Translations under genes and position numbers: made by a program
Source: UBA4416 sp038327195
GTDB taxonomy: Bacteria; Bacteroidota; Bacteroidia; B-17B0; Aurantibacillaceae
Assembly (NCBI GenBank): GCA_038327195.1
Contig: JBBQKU010000016.1
Coordinates: forward strand, 1 to 64,000
DNA: 64,000 nucleotides
Reading direction: 5' to 3'
Shown here: positions 7,322-16,854 of the stretch, in pieces
How positions within the stretch are numbered: the stretch's first letter is position 1
How the letters are laid out: the number at the start of each line of letters is the position of its first letter
The notes under the pieces: model-generated
The model's input: only the letters and a program-made list of their open reading frames with translations
Database searches by the model: none
Told to the model about the DNA's origin: nothing

Positions 7322-9262
7322 ATGAGCTATTTAATGAATTATTGGTGGGTATTAATTCCTATTGTTTTATTATTATTTTATAAGGTCTTATTTCGATTAT
7401 TCGGAATCATTATTGTACCAGAAGATAAAATTGGATTAGTTACCAAAAAATTTGTGCTATTTGGTGCAAATAAAGAATTACCTGCAGGACGCATTATTGC
7501 TGTAAATGGTGAAGCTGGTTTCCAAGCTCAAACTCTTGCTCCTGGAATTTATTTTTGGAAATGGATTTGGCAATATGAAATAAAACTACAGCCACTTACT
7601 GTAATACCTGAAGGAAAAATTGGATTGTTTGTTGCAAAAGATGGTGAACAACTTGATAATGGTTGGATTTTAGCTCGTACCGTAAAATGCGATGCTTACC
7701 AAGATGCCGCTGCATTTTTAAAAAATGGAGGAAGAAAAGGAAGACAAATATCAATTATTACTGCTGGTACATATCGAATAAACACATTTTTATTTGATGT
7801 GTTAACAACAGATATGATAACCATTCACGAAAATATGGTTGGAATTGTAACAACACTTGATGGTAATCCGATTGAAGATGGCAACATTGCAGGTAGACAC
7901 ACGGATGGTCATAATAACTTTCAAGATGCAGATAGCTTTTTACAAAATGGCGGTAATAAGGGTTTACAACAACAAGTAATATTAGCTGGTTCTTATTATT
8001 TTAATCCTTGGTTTATACAAACAGAACAAGTAAAAATGACTGAAATTACAATTGGGCATGTAGGTGTTGTAATTTCGTTTGTTGGTCATGAAGGAAAAGA
8101 TTTAAGTGGAACAGAATTTAAACATGGTAATATTGTAAGCAAAGGAGAAAAAGGTGTTTGGGCAGAACCATTAGGTCCAGGAAAATACCCAATTAATCCA
8201 TACGTTATGCGTGTTGAAATGGTACCTACAACAAACTTAGTTTTAAACTGGGCAAGTGCAAGAACAGAGGCTCATCAATTAGATAAACATTTATCAACCA
8301 TTACAGTGCGTTCAAAAGATGGTTTCCCTTTTAATTTAGATGTTTCTCAAATTATACATATCCCAACAAGTGAAGCACCAAAAGTAATTGCACGTTTTGG
8401 TAATATGAATAATTTAGTAAGCCAGGTTTTGGAACCTACAATAGGAAATTATTTCAGAAACTCTGCACAAGACAATGACGTGATTTCATTTTTAGGAACT
8501 CGTAAAGAAAGACAAGAGTCTGCAAAGCTACATATTGGAAAGGTTTTAGACCAATATAATGTTTTTGGCGTTGATACTTTAATTGGAGATATCGTTCCAC
8601 CTGAATCGTTAATGAAAACATTAACAGATCGTAAGATTGCTGAAGAACAAAATGTGACTTTTGAAACTCAGAAAAAAGCTGAAGTTACTCGTCAATCGTT
8701 AGAAAAAGAAACGGCCGTTGCGGATATGCAAAAGGAAATTGTAAAAGCAGACCAAGGTGTATTAATTGCTGAACGTATTGCCGATGCAGCAGTTAAAAAG
8801 GCTACTGGAGAGGCATCTGGAGTAAAAATTTCATCAGTGGCTGAAGCAGATCGCTTAAAAATTATTGCAAATGCTGATGCTGAAAAAACAAAAGTGACTG
8901 CCAATGCTGAAGCTGAAAAAATTAAAGCCTTAGCAAATGCAGAAGCGGAAAAAATCTCTGTAACAGGTAATGCCGAAGCTATTAAAATTTTAGCCATTGG
9001 TAAATCAAATGCTGAAGCTTACAAACTTTCAGTTGAAGCAATGGGTGGAGATAACTTTACTAAATTAAAAGTAACAGAAGCAATTGGTAGAGAAAAAATA
9101 AAAATAATTCCAGAGGTGTTAATTTCCGGAAGTGGCTCAGATGGCGCTAATGGTCCTATAAGTGGCTTACTTGGCATGAAATTACTAGAAGAAATAACAA
9201 AAAAAATGGTAAACGAAACACCAGAAGTAATTACACCTATAAAACCAAAGGATACTAAGTAG
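7322..9262 (+). CDS. SPFH/band 7 (flotillin-like) membrane protein
   Basis: 646 residues. One N-terminal membrane segment (about 8-30) is followed by an SPFH-type region (about 30-420; 'TVRSKDGFPFNLDVSQIIHI' lies in its conserved part). Then comes a long Ala/Glu/Lys-rich helical region (about 440-590). This contains near-repeats of 11 residues around 'NAEAEKI' (NADAEKTKVTA, NAEAEKIKALA, NAEAEKISVTG), typical of flotillin coiled coils that drive oligomerisation. The tail is short, Gly/Ser then Lys/Pro-rich. Such proteins form membrane-organising assemblies; the precise client is unknown. No NfeD partner gene is adjacent. The start ATG is preceded by an AT-rich leader. Confidence 0.88.
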   Translation: MSYLMNYWWVLIPIVLLLFYKVLFRLFGIIIVPEDKIGLVTKKFVLFGANKELPAGRIIAVNGEAGFQAQTLAPGIYFWKWIWQYEIKLQPLTVIPEGKIGLFVAKDGEQLDNGWILARTVKCDAYQDAAAFLKNGGRKGRQISIITAGTYRINTFLFDVLTTDMITIHENMVGIVTTLDGNPIEDGNIAGRHTDGHNNFQDADSFLQNGGNKGLQQQVILAGSYYFNPWFIQTEQVKMTEITIGHVGVVISFVGHEGKDLSGTEFKHGNIVSKGEKGVWAEPLGPGKYPINPYVMRVEMVPTTNLVLNWASARTEAHQLDKHLSTITVRSKDGFPFNLDVSQIIHIPTSEAPKVIARFGNMNNLVSQVLEPTIGNYFRNSAQDNDVISFLGTRKERQESAKLHIGKVLDQYNVFGVDTLIGDIVPPESLMKTLTDRKIAEEQNVTFETQKKAEVTRQSLEKETAVADMQKEIVKADQGVLIAERIADAAVKKATGEASGVKISSVAEADRLKIIANADAEKTKVTANAEAEKIKALANAEAEKISVTGNAEAIKILAIGKSNAEAYKLSVEAMGGDNFTKLKVTEAIGREKIKIIPEVLISGSGSDGANGPISGLLGMKLLEEITKKMVNETPEVITPIKPKDTK

Positions 9263-9289
9263 TAAGTGTTTATAAATATAAAATTTAAG

Positions 9290-9314
9290 AAGAGATAGTC
9301 ATATCTCTTTTTTT
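9290..9314 (+). terminator. Intrinsic terminator after the SPFH gene
   Basis: Stem AAGAGATA (9290-9297) / TATCTCTT (9302-9309), loop GTCA, running into seven T residues to 9314. Confidence 0.75.
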
Positions 9315-9356
9315 ATTTTTAATTAATTCTATTTAATTGGATTTACGACTTAAATT

Positions 9357-10484
9357 ATGCGATTAACTCATCGTTTACATTTTATAAAAATAACAGTTTT
9401 ATTAGGCTTACTATGTTCCATTTTATTAAGTTATAATTTATGGGGTGGACAACGCTTTTTTCCAAAAGTGCATTTATTTTCTAATTTCCAGAGTTTACAA
9501 GCACCATACGATTATTTGTATTTAATAATTTTATTAGTACTTATTTCTATTTCATTTTTATCTCAGTCAAAAATACCTACTCTTTTTTTAATTTTATTTT
9601 CTCTATTTTTATGTATTGACGACCAAAATAGACTACAGCCTTGGTTTTACAACTACATCCTAATTTTATTTGTATTACTATTTTACAAACAAAGAGTTGA
9701 CGAATCTAATAATTACACCAGTATTTTTATTACCCTTCAAGTTTTAGTTGCATTAGTTTATATTTTTAGCGGTTTACAGAAATTCAATTCATTTTTCATT
9801 GAAGATACTTTGAAATGGGTAATTAGCCCATTAGAAAATCATTTTTCGAATCGACAAATTAATTTATTTTTAAAAATTGGACAATCATTTCCTTATCTTG
9901 AATGTTTTATTGGGATTGGATTATTAATAAAGCCCATACGCTATCTTGCAGTTCCACTTGTAATTTTGATGCATCTATTAATATTAATTTTTATTGGGCC
10001 TTTTGGTAATAATTATAATCCTGTAGTTTGGCCTTGGAATATTGTAATGATTATTTTAAACTTACTATTATTTGCAAATATAGAACAAGAACGATTTTTC
10101 GACATTTCTATTTTATTTAAAGGGGTTTATTTTTACATTGTGATAACACTCATGCTCATTTTTCCAATTTTTAGTTTTAATAATAAATATGATTCTTACC
10201 TATCTAGTTCATTATATTCGGGCAACACACATAATTGCGTGTTAATTTTGTCAGATAATGCTTATAACAAATTACCATATTATATAAAGAATTTCGCGAC
10301 AAAAAACGCTGACTACAATCAACTCAATATTAAAAAATGGGCCATAACTGAATTAAATACACCTTGTGTTCCTGAATATCGTATTTTTGTTACTGTTCAA
10401 GAATACATAATCAAAATTACTCAAACAAATTCGGAAGAAGTAAAAATGAATTTTACTGAGCGAGAAAAAATATTAAACTTTTAA
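9357..10484 (+). CDS. Multipass membrane protein, HTTM/DoxX-like
   Basis: 375 residues with about eight hydrophobic segments in the first 290 residues, then a soluble domain of about 80 residues. The segment 'NRLQPWFYNYILIL' followed by 'LVYIFSGLQKFN' resembles the HTTM and DoxX-like membrane families found in Bacteroidota, in which a Lys or His near 'SGLQKF' is conserved. Function is not known. The M28 peptidase gene begins 4 bp after its stop, so the two are probably co-transcribed. Confidence 0.55.
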   Translation: MRLTHRLHFIKITVLLGLLCSILLSYNLWGGQRFFPKVHLFSNFQSLQAPYDYLYLIILLVLISISFLSQSKIPTLFLILFSLFLCIDDQNRLQPWFYNYILILFVLLFYKQRVDESNNYTSIFITLQVLVALVYIFSGLQKFNSFFIEDTLKWVISPLENHFSNRQINLFLKIGQSFPYLECFIGIGLLIKPIRYLAVPLVILMHLLILIFIGPFGNNYNPVVWPWNIVMIILNLLLFANIEQERFFDISILFKGVYFYIVITLMLIFPIFSFNNKYDSYLSSSLYSGNTHNCVLILSDNAYNKLPYYIKNFATKNADYNQLNIKKWAITELNTPCVPEYRIFVTVQEYIIKITQTNSEEVKMNFTEREKILNF

Positions 10485-10488
10485 TAAA

Positions 10489-11715
10489 ATGATAAAATTT
10501 ACTACTGTCATACTAATCGCAAGCTCAATGAGTATTTGCAAAGCGCAAATTAGCGAAAAACAAATCAAAAAAGATATTTCATATTTAGCATCTGATAAAC
10601 TTAAAGGAAGAGGAACATCCTCGCCCGAAGAAAAATTAGCGGCTGAATATATTGCAAAAGGATTCAAAAAATGTGCATTAACTCCAAAAGGAAACGAAGG
10701 TTTTTTATATAATTTTGTTTTCAAAAAAAATAGTAATCCGCATGATTCTTCATTATTAAATATACCCGAAAGAAAAGGAATTAATGTAATTGGATTTTTA
10801 GATAATGCTGCCGAAAACACTATTGTGATTGGTGCGCATTATGATCATCTTGGATTAGGCCACGACCATAATAGTTTGGATGCGAACCCAGAAGACAAAA
10901 TACATAATGGCGCTGATGACAATGCTAGTGGAACATCTGGTGTTATGGAATTAGCTAATTATTTCGCAAAAAACAATATCAAAGAAAATTATAATTTTTT
11001 ATTTATATGCTTCAGTGGTGAAGAATTGGGATTATTAGGTTCTAAAAAATGGTGTGATAATCCAACTATTGATTTAACTAAAATAAACTATATGATAAAT
11101 ATGGATATGATAGGAAGATTAAATGATAGCACAAAAAAATTACTAGTTTACGGAGTTGGAACATCTCCTACTTGGGTTCCATTATTGGATAAAACAAATA
11201 CATATTTTTCAATAAAAAAAGATAGTTCTGGAATTGGTCCAAGTGATCAAACCAGTTTTTATTTAAAAGATATTCCCGTTTTACATTTTTTTACTGGGCA
11301 ACATAGCGATTATCATAAACCTAGTGACGATGTTGAAAAAATAAATATTGCCGGCGAGAAAAAAGTATTAGAATATATTATTGAATTGATAAATGAAACT
11401 AACAGTATGCCTAAATTAACGTTTGCAAAAACGGCATCTCCTGTTTCAACAAAATCAAAATATAAAATCACGTTAGGAGTTATGCCAGATTATACGTTTG
11501 AAGGAACAGGAATGAGAATTGATGGAGTAACCGATAATAAACCTGCTTTTAAAGCTGGTATTAAAACTGGTGATATAATCATTGAACTTGGAGGACAAAA
11601 AATAAATAATGTGAAAGATTATATGAATGCATTATCTACTTTCAAAAAAGGAGATAAAACAAGTGTTCTAATAAAAAGAGGGAGTGAGAATTTAAGTTTA
11701 CCACTTGAGTTTTAA
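10489..11715 (+). CDS. Secreted M28-family zinc metallopeptidase with C-terminal PDZ domain
   Basis: 408 residues. Signal peptide at 1-19 (ending SICKAQ). The M28 zinc ligands are all visible: His in 'GAHYDHLGLG', Asp in 'NGADDNASGTSG', the Glu pair in 'FSGEELGLLG', Asp in 'INMDMIGRL' and His in 'HSDYHKPSDD'. Residues about 325-405 form a PDZ domain ('AFKAGIKTGDIIIELGGQKI'). It is likely a periplasmic or outer-membrane-associated aminopeptidase acting on peptides. The helicase gene follows after 32 bp. Confidence 0.92.
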   Translation: MIKFTTVILIASSMSICKAQISEKQIKKDISYLASDKLKGRGTSSPEEKLAAEYIAKGFKKCALTPKGNEGFLYNFVFKKNSNPHDSSLLNIPERKGINVIGFLDNAAENTIVIGAHYDHLGLGHDHNSLDANPEDKIHNGADDNASGTSGVMELANYFAKNNIKENYNFLFICFSGEELGLLGSKKWCDNPTIDLTKINYMINMDMIGRLNDSTKKLLVYGVGTSPTWVPLLDKTNTYFSIKKDSSGIGPSDQTSFYLKDIPVLHFFTGQHSDYHKPSDDVEKINIAGEKKVLEYIIELINETNSMPKLTFAKTASPVSTKSKYKITLGVMPDYTFEGTGMRIDGVTDNKPAFKAGIKTGDIIIELGGQKINNVKDYMNALSTFKKGDKTSVLIKRGSENLSLPLEF

Positions 11716-11747
11716 TAAAAAAATTAATTAAAAGCAAAACTCAAAAA

Positions 11748-13067
11748 ATGATTTCAGTACCGCAGATTCTATCAAATTTATCAATCACTGCTTTAAATCC
11801 AATGCAAGAAAAATCATTGGATAGTATTGAAAAAAATAATAATGTTATTTTAATTTCACCAACAGGAACTGGTAAAACTTTAGCTTTTTTGTTGCCCTTA
11901 ATTCCGTTACTAAACGAAAACCTTTTAGGTGTTCAGGTTTTAATAATTGTACCATCTCGTGAGTTAGCAATACAAATTGAAAGTGTATTTAAACAAATGG
12001 GAACTCCTTTTAAAGTTAACAGTTGTTATGGTGGACATCAAGTAAGGGTTGAAGAACACAATTTATCTCAGCCACCTGCAATATTAGTAGGCACGCCAGG
12101 AAGATTAGCTCATCATATTAGAAAAAATAATTTAGATCTATCACAAACACAAACGTTAATATTAGATGAATTTGATAAATCTTTAGAATTTGGATTTAAA
12201 GACGAAATGGAATTTATTATAAAAAATTGTTCTAATCTTAAAAAACGCATTTTAACATCCGCAACCGAGTTAAAAGAAATTCCAAACTTTGTAGGAATTA
12301 AGAATGAAGTGATATTAAACTTTTTACCTAAACAAACAGATTCTGAAAAAAATAATTTAATCACCAAATTTGTTAGAGTACAAGAAGACGATAAATTAGA
12401 AGCTCTTATGCTACTATTAGGAAACATAACGAAACAATCAATAATTGTTTTTTGCAATCACAGAGATGCTGTAAATCGTATTTCTGAGCAACTACATATT
12501 CATAAAGTTGAACACGGCTTTTATCATGGTGGCTTAGAACAACTAGATAGGGAGCGCACACTTATAAAATTAAGAAATGAAACTACACGTATTTTAATAA
12601 CTACGGATTTGGCTTCTCGTGGATTAGATATTCCTGAAATTGGAACCGTTATTCATTATCAATTACCGTATACTGAAGATGTTATGATTCACCGAAATGG
12701 AAGAACGGCAAGAATGAATGCTAATGGTACTGTATATTACTTATTAGACAAAGAAGATTTTTTACCAAAATTTGTAACAAACAATCCAACTGAAGAAACC
12801 CTACCAAAGAAATTTGTTTTACCAAAACCTAGCCAATGGCAAACTTTATACTTAAGTGCTGGAAAAAAAGATAAAATTAATAAGATGGACATTGTAGGTA
12901 TGTTTTTACAAAAAGGAAAACTACAAAAAGAAGATCTTGGAAAAATAGAGGTTTTAGATTTTAGTGCATTTGTAGCTATAAAACAAAGTAAAATTGCCCA
13001 GACACTTTCATTGATTAAAGACGAAAAAATAAAAAATAAAAAAATAAAAATTGAAATTGCATTGTAA
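11748..13067 (+). CDS. DEAD-box RNA helicase, DbpA-like, with motif II DEFD
   Basis: 439 residues. Helicase motifs in order: Q motif 'LNPMQEKSL', motif I SPTGTGKT, 'PSRELAIQ', 'GTPGRL', motif II LDEFDKS (DEFD instead of DEAD), motif III TSAT, 'IVFCNHRDAV', 'TTDLASRGLDIPEI', and motif VI HRNGRTAR. The C-terminal 75 residues ('GKKDKINKMDIVGMFLQKG' onward) resemble the DbpA RNA-binding domain, which in E. coli targets a helicase to 23S rRNA. A role in ribosome assembly is therefore likely. The gene lies between the M28 peptidase and a membrane glycosyltransferase-like gene in the same direction. Confidence 0.88.
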   Translation: MISVPQILSNLSITALNPMQEKSLDSIEKNNNVILISPTGTGKTLAFLLPLIPLLNENLLGVQVLIIVPSRELAIQIESVFKQMGTPFKVNSCYGGHQVRVEEHNLSQPPAILVGTPGRLAHHIRKNNLDLSQTQTLILDEFDKSLEFGFKDEMEFIIKNCSNLKKRILTSATELKEIPNFVGIKNEVILNFLPKQTDSEKNNLITKFVRVQEDDKLEALMLLLGNITKQSIIVFCNHRDAVNRISEQLHIHKVEHGFYHGGLEQLDRERTLIKLRNETTRILITTDLASRGLDIPEIGTVIHYQLPYTEDVMIHRNGRTARMNANGTVYYLLDKEDFLPKFVTNNPTEETLPKKFVLPKPSQWQTLYLSAGKKDKINKMDIVGMFLQKGKLQKEDLGKIEVLDFSAFVAIKQSKIAQTLSLIKDEKIKNKKIKIEIAL

Positions 13068-13079
13068 TTAAATTAAGCT

Positions 13080-14957
13080 ATGTCATCAAACTTTAAAAAA
13101 ACAAATTTTAGCTTTTATGTATTAGCCTTTTTAATTTCTATTGTTGTTATTATTTATTTACCAAATAATACATTCAGCTATGATGTATTTGGATATTATA
13201 TGTATTTGCCATTGGCCTTTAAATACAATGATTTAACCATACAAAATTATTCAATTATTACTGAAACACTAAACACTTATCATGCAAGTGAAACATTTTA
13301 TCAGGCAGTAAAATGGGACAATGGAAGCTGGGTAATGCGTTATCCCATTGGTTTATCTATTTTATTTTCACCATTTTATTTTATTTCCGATATCATTGCC
13401 AAATTTACAAATTATCCAGCAGATGGTTTTTCAAGACCTTATCAATTAGGTATACTCTACGGCTGTTTATTTTACACGCTGGTTGGATTATATTTTGTAA
13501 AAAAAACATTAATGATGTTTTTTGACGATAAAACATCCGCTATCACCCTAATTTGCATTGTAATAGGAACTAACTATTTTTTTCATGTTAGTTTACATGG
13601 TCAAGGCACTATGTCGCACAATTTATTATTTAGTTTGTATGCGATTATTATTTACTTAACGATTAAATGGCATCAAACATTTAAATTTAAATATATTTTT
13701 GAGTTAGGATTAACAATAGGTATATCAGCACTTTGCAGGCCATCAGAAATAATTTGCATTATTATTCCTTTATTTTACGGTGTTAGTAATTGGAAAACAC
13801 TCAGAGAAAAAGTAATTCTGATTTTAAATAATAAAATTCAAATTTTACTTTTTAGCCTTGTTATAATTTTTGTTGGCTTCATTCAGTTTGGTTATTGGAA
13901 ATATGCATCAGGACATTTTTTGATAAATCCTTATGGTGCTGGAAACCCTGGCGAAGGACTGGAATTATTACACCCTCATATTTTAGAGGTATTATTTAGT
14001 TTTAGAAAAGGCTGGTTTATATATACTCCAATTATGATTTTTACAATGTTGGGATTTTGGCAATTATTTAAAAACAACAAACCGCTTTTTTTTCCAATTT
14101 TTATTTATTTTATAATTAATTTTTACATTGTATCAAGTTGGTCGTGTTGGTGGTATGGCGCATGCTACGGAGTAAGAGGATTAATACCAAGTTATGCAGC
14201 ATTAAGTATTCCTTTTGGATATTTTATTTATTCAATATTTAAAAATAAATTTAAAAATATTTATTATTCAATAATCATTTTATTTATTTTATTAAATATT
14301 TTTCAATCTTGGCAAATGAGTGTAGGTATTATGGATACAACCAATATGTCTCGGGCTTATTACTTCTCTACCTTTTTACAAATATCAAACCCTACTCCTG
14401 AGCAAGCTAAACTACTTTTGAAGGGGAAATTTAACGATGGAATTGAAATTTTTTCAAAGGAAGATTCTCTAACTCATTTTCTCAATTTTGCGAAAACCAT
14501 GGATTTTGAAACTAAAACAGAATCTATACCTAAACATTTTTTATGTGATACAATTCATCACTCGGGAAAATATAGTTTAATAACCAGTGAAATTAACCCA
14601 TTTGGAAATGCAATTGAAGTGATGCACAGAGACATAACAACAAAATCCTATACATGGATAAAAGCATCAGTTTGGATATATTCAAATTATCCTGCAGATA
14701 GTTTAAGTGCGGGATTAATAGTTGAATTAAAACATAACACCTACCCTTTCAAATACAAAGAGAGAAAAATTGACTCCTCTAATTTTAAACCAAATCAATG
14801 GAATAAAATTGAATTATATTATTTAACACCTGATGATTTAAGAAGTACAAAAGATATTGTAAGAACCTTGTTTTGGAACAGAAGCAAACATACCATTTAT
14901 GTTGACGATTTAATGATGCAATCATACGAACCAATCATTGATAAATCAGTATTTTAA
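13080..14957 (+). CDS. Multipass membrane protein with C-terminal extracytoplasmic domain, GT-C glycosyltransferase-like
   Basis: 625 residues. About ten to eleven hydrophobic segments lie between residues 12 and 420. The first loop carries acidic residues ('FSYDVFGYYMYLPLA'), the position where GT-C enzymes hold their catalytic Asp. Residues about 435-625 form a soluble domain with beta-sandwich character ('ASVWIYSNYPADSLSAGLIV', ending 'YVDDLMMQ'), as in carbohydrate-binding modules. I infer a polyprenyl-phosphate-sugar-dependent glycosyltransferase or related enzyme but cannot name the substrate. It begins 12 bp after the helicase stop. Confidence 0.55.
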   Translation: MSSNFKKTNFSFYVLAFLISIVVIIYLPNNTFSYDVFGYYMYLPLAFKYNDLTIQNYSIITETLNTYHASETFYQAVKWDNGSWVMRYPIGLSILFSPFYFISDIIAKFTNYPADGFSRPYQLGILYGCLFYTLVGLYFVKKTLMMFFDDKTSAITLICIVIGTNYFFHVSLHGQGTMSHNLLFSLYAIIIYLTIKWHQTFKFKYIFELGLTIGISALCRPSEIICIIIPLFYGVSNWKTLREKVILILNNKIQILLFSLVIIFVGFIQFGYWKYASGHFLINPYGAGNPGEGLELLHPHILEVLFSFRKGWFIYTPIMIFTMLGFWQLFKNNKPLFFPIFIYFIINFYIVSSWSCWWYGACYGVRGLIPSYAALSIPFGYFIYSIFKNKFKNIYYSIIILFILLNIFQSWQMSVGIMDTTNMSRAYYFSTFLQISNPTPEQAKLLLKGKFNDGIEIFSKEDSLTHFLNFAKTMDFETKTESIPKHFLCDTIHHSGKYSLITSEINPFGNAIEVMHRDITTKSYTWIKASVWIYSNYPADSLSAGLIVELKHNTYPFKYKERKIDSSNFKPNQWNKIELYYLTPDDLRSTKDIVRTLFWNRSKHTIYVDDLMMQSYEPIIDKSVF

Positions 14958-14979
14958 AATTTTACTTTAAAATTTTATT

Positions 14980-15750
14980 TTACTGAGCGTTCCAACCACC
15001 ATCAATTGGTAATGCAGTTCCTGTTAAAGTTGTTGCTCCTTCAGACGCCATAAATACAGCCATTTGTCCTAATACTTCAACTGGCACAAATTCTTTAACA
15101 GCTTGTTTTAAAAGCATTACTTTATTTACAACGTCAGCTTCACTCATATTATGAACCTTGGCTTGGTCAGCTATTTGTTTATCTACTAGTGGTGTTTTTA
15201 CGTAACCCGGACAAATTGCATTTGCTGTAATATTAAATGGAGCACCTTCTAAAGCTATTGTTTTAGTAAAACCTACAATACCATGTTTACTGGCTACGTA
15301 GGCACTTTTAAATTCAGAAGCAACCAAGCCATGTGCCGAAGCAATATTAATAATGCGCCCAAATTTACGTTCCTTCATTCCCTTCCAAACTGCTTTAGTT
15401 AAATAAAACGCAGAAGTTAAATTAATTCCAATTATTGAGTTCCATTTATCGTCAGGAAAATCTTCAATTGGAGAGACATGTTGAATACCAGCATTATTAA
15501 CTAATACATCTATTTTCCCAAATTTAATAACAGCATCATCAACCATTTTTCTAAGTTCTTCAGGCTTTAACATATTAGCATTACTATACATGGTTTCTAT
15601 ACCAAAATCTTTTGCAACACTGTCAGCAATTTCTTGTCCGTTTGGTTCTAAACCATTAAATACGATGTTGTATTGTTTTGTTTTAGCAAACTCGTGAGCT
15701 ATACCTAAACCTATTCCACTGGTGCTTCCTGTAATTAATATTGTTTTCAT
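14980..15750 (-). CDS. 3-hydroxybutyrate dehydrogenase (SDR family)
   Basis: 256 residues, the normal length. NAD-binding TGSTSGIGLG at residues 7-16, the NNAG motif in 'VLVNNAGIQHVSPIEDFP', catalytic Tyr and Lys in 'AYVASKHG', and 'NAICPGYVKTPLV'. The stretch 'NNAGIQHVSPIEDFP' is typical of D-3-hydroxybutyrate dehydrogenases, which interconvert 3-hydroxybutyrate and acetoacetate. Convergent with the upstream membrane-protein gene. Between the two stops, TTTTAAAATTTTA occurs twice and could act as a weak terminator. Confidence 0.88.
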   Translation of the reverse strand: MKTILITGSTSGIGLGIAHEFAKTKQYNIVFNGLEPNGQEIADSVAKDFGIETMYSNANMLKPEELRKMVDDAVIKFGKIDVLVNNAGIQHVSPIEDFPDDKWNSIIGINLTSAFYLTKAVWKGMKERKFGRIINIASAHGLVASEFKSAYVASKHGIVGFTKTIALEGAPFNITANAICPGYVKTPLVDKQIADQAKVHNMSEADVVNKVMLLKQAVKEFVPVEVLGQMAVFMASEGATTLTGTALPIDGGWNAQ

Positions 15751-15794
15751 TTGGTTTTATTTTTAAAGTTTAGCCCACTGATTTCACTAATTTT

Positions 15795-15822
15795 CGCAGA
15801 TTTTTAATCTATGTAATCTGCG
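15795..15822. repeat. Intergenic palindrome of the 'cgcagatt...aatctgcg' kind
   Basis: CGCAGATT (15795-15802) and AATCTGCG (15815-15822) are perfect 8-bp inverted repeats in the 96-bp gap between bdh-like and LOG genes. Related words recur at 62012-62140 (ctgcgttatctgtgtt). Degenerate intergenic repeats of this wording are, from memory, frequent in Bacteroidota genomes. Confidence 0.6.
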
Positions 15823-15846
15823 AGATTCGAGGGAAAATTGCAGGTA

Positions 15847-16560
15847 TTAGAAATTAGGTTTCAACATGTAACGACTATAAAAATCAACAATGTGTTTTAC
15901 AGCTTCGTCAGCTGTGTCAACTATTTTAAATAAATCTAAATCAACTTCATTAATATTATTTTCTTTAGCTAGCATTGTTTCTTTTATCCAATCTATTAAG
16001 CCGCTCCAGTATTCTGTTCCAACTAAAATTACTGGAAATTCAGCAATCTTATTTGTTTGAACTAACGTTAATGATTCAAATAATTCATCTATAGTTCCAA
16101 AGCCACCAGGCATGCCAATAAATCCTTGTGAGTATTTTAAGAAAACAGTTTTACGTACAAAGAAATAATTAAAGTCTATACTTTTATCTCTATCAATAAA
16201 ATCGTTTGGTTTTTGCTCGAATGGTAAATTAATATTTAAACCCACAGAATTTCCTTTTCCTCGTTTTGCGCCTTTATTTGCAGCTTCCATTATACCTGGA
16301 CCACCACCAGTAATAACACCATAACCTTCTTGAGTTAATTTAAATGCAATTTCTTCAGCTAATACATAATATTTATTTTCAGGCTTCGTTCTTGCTGAAC
16401 CAAAAATAGAAACACATGGCCCAATTTGTTGCATGCGTTCAAAACCATTCACAAACTCGCTCATGATTTTGAAAATCTTCCAACTATCAGAAGCCATCAC
16501 TTCTCGCGATTCTTTGGTAGCAAATGCTCTTCTTATTTTATCTTCTTTGTCTTGCGTCAT
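15847..16560 (-). CDS. LOG-family Rossmann-fold protein (TIGR00730 type)
   Basis: 237 residues. The two family motifs are present: 'GGGPGIMEAANKGA' and the catalytic 'PGGFGTIDELFE' (PGGxGTxxE). Proteins of this group cleave the N-glycosidic bond of nucleoside 5'-monophosphates (pyrimidine/purine nucleotide 5'-phosphate nucleosidases, plant LOG cytokinin-activating enzymes). It has an N-terminal extension of about 40 residues before the Rossmann fold, usual for the longer bacterial form. Cytosolic. It is 96 bp upstream of the 3-hydroxybutyrate dehydrogenase gene, with a small palindrome between. Confidence 0.9.
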   Translation of the reverse strand: MTQDKEDKIRRAFATKESREVMASDSWKIFKIMSEFVNGFERMQQIGPCVSIFGSARTKPENKYYVLAEEIAFKLTQEGYGVITGGGPGIMEAANKGAKRGKGNSVGLNINLPFEQKPNDFIDRDKSIDFNYFFVRKTVFLKYSQGFIGMPGGFGTIDELFESLTLVQTNKIAEFPVILVGTEYWSGLIDWIKETMLAKENNINEVDLDLFKIVDTADEAVKHIVDFYSRYMLKPNF

Positions 16561-16799
16561 AATAATAAGTTATTTATTTTTGGATTCTTATTTTGAATTC
16601 TACCTAAATTTATTATTTTTTTCGATTAAATATAATTCCTTGACGTTATATTTATTAAACATATCGTACTCAAAACTATTAAACTAATCATAATCATTTT
16701 ATACCTGATTTTATTATATCTTATTTTTTTTGCGACTTGAAAACATTATTATTTTAATTAAAAAGATAAATCAAAAAAAAGCAATTCATTTTAATAAAA

Positions 16800-16829
16800 A
16801 AACTCCCACTTAATAAAAAGTGAGAGTTT
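16800..16829 (-). terminator. Terminator of the large repeat-protein gene
   Basis: AAACTCCCACTT (16800-16811) pairs with AAGTGAGAGTTT (16818-16829) with one C/A mismatch; on the minus strand it runs into a T-rich tract. It lies 25 bp past the stop of the 1254-codon gene. Confidence 0.75.
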
Positions 16830-16854
16830 AAAAAAAATAAAACTAAACTTGTAA

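Noticed and set aside
8692..8997. Open frame of 101 codons opposite the SPFH coiled coil
   Set aside because: The Ser/Ala/Phe-rich product is the antisense of the repeated Ala/Glu/Lys codons.
16433..16687. Open frame of 84 codons on the plus strand before the LOG gene
   Set aside because: Half of it is antisense to the LOG protein and the remainder is AT-rich intergenic DNA.
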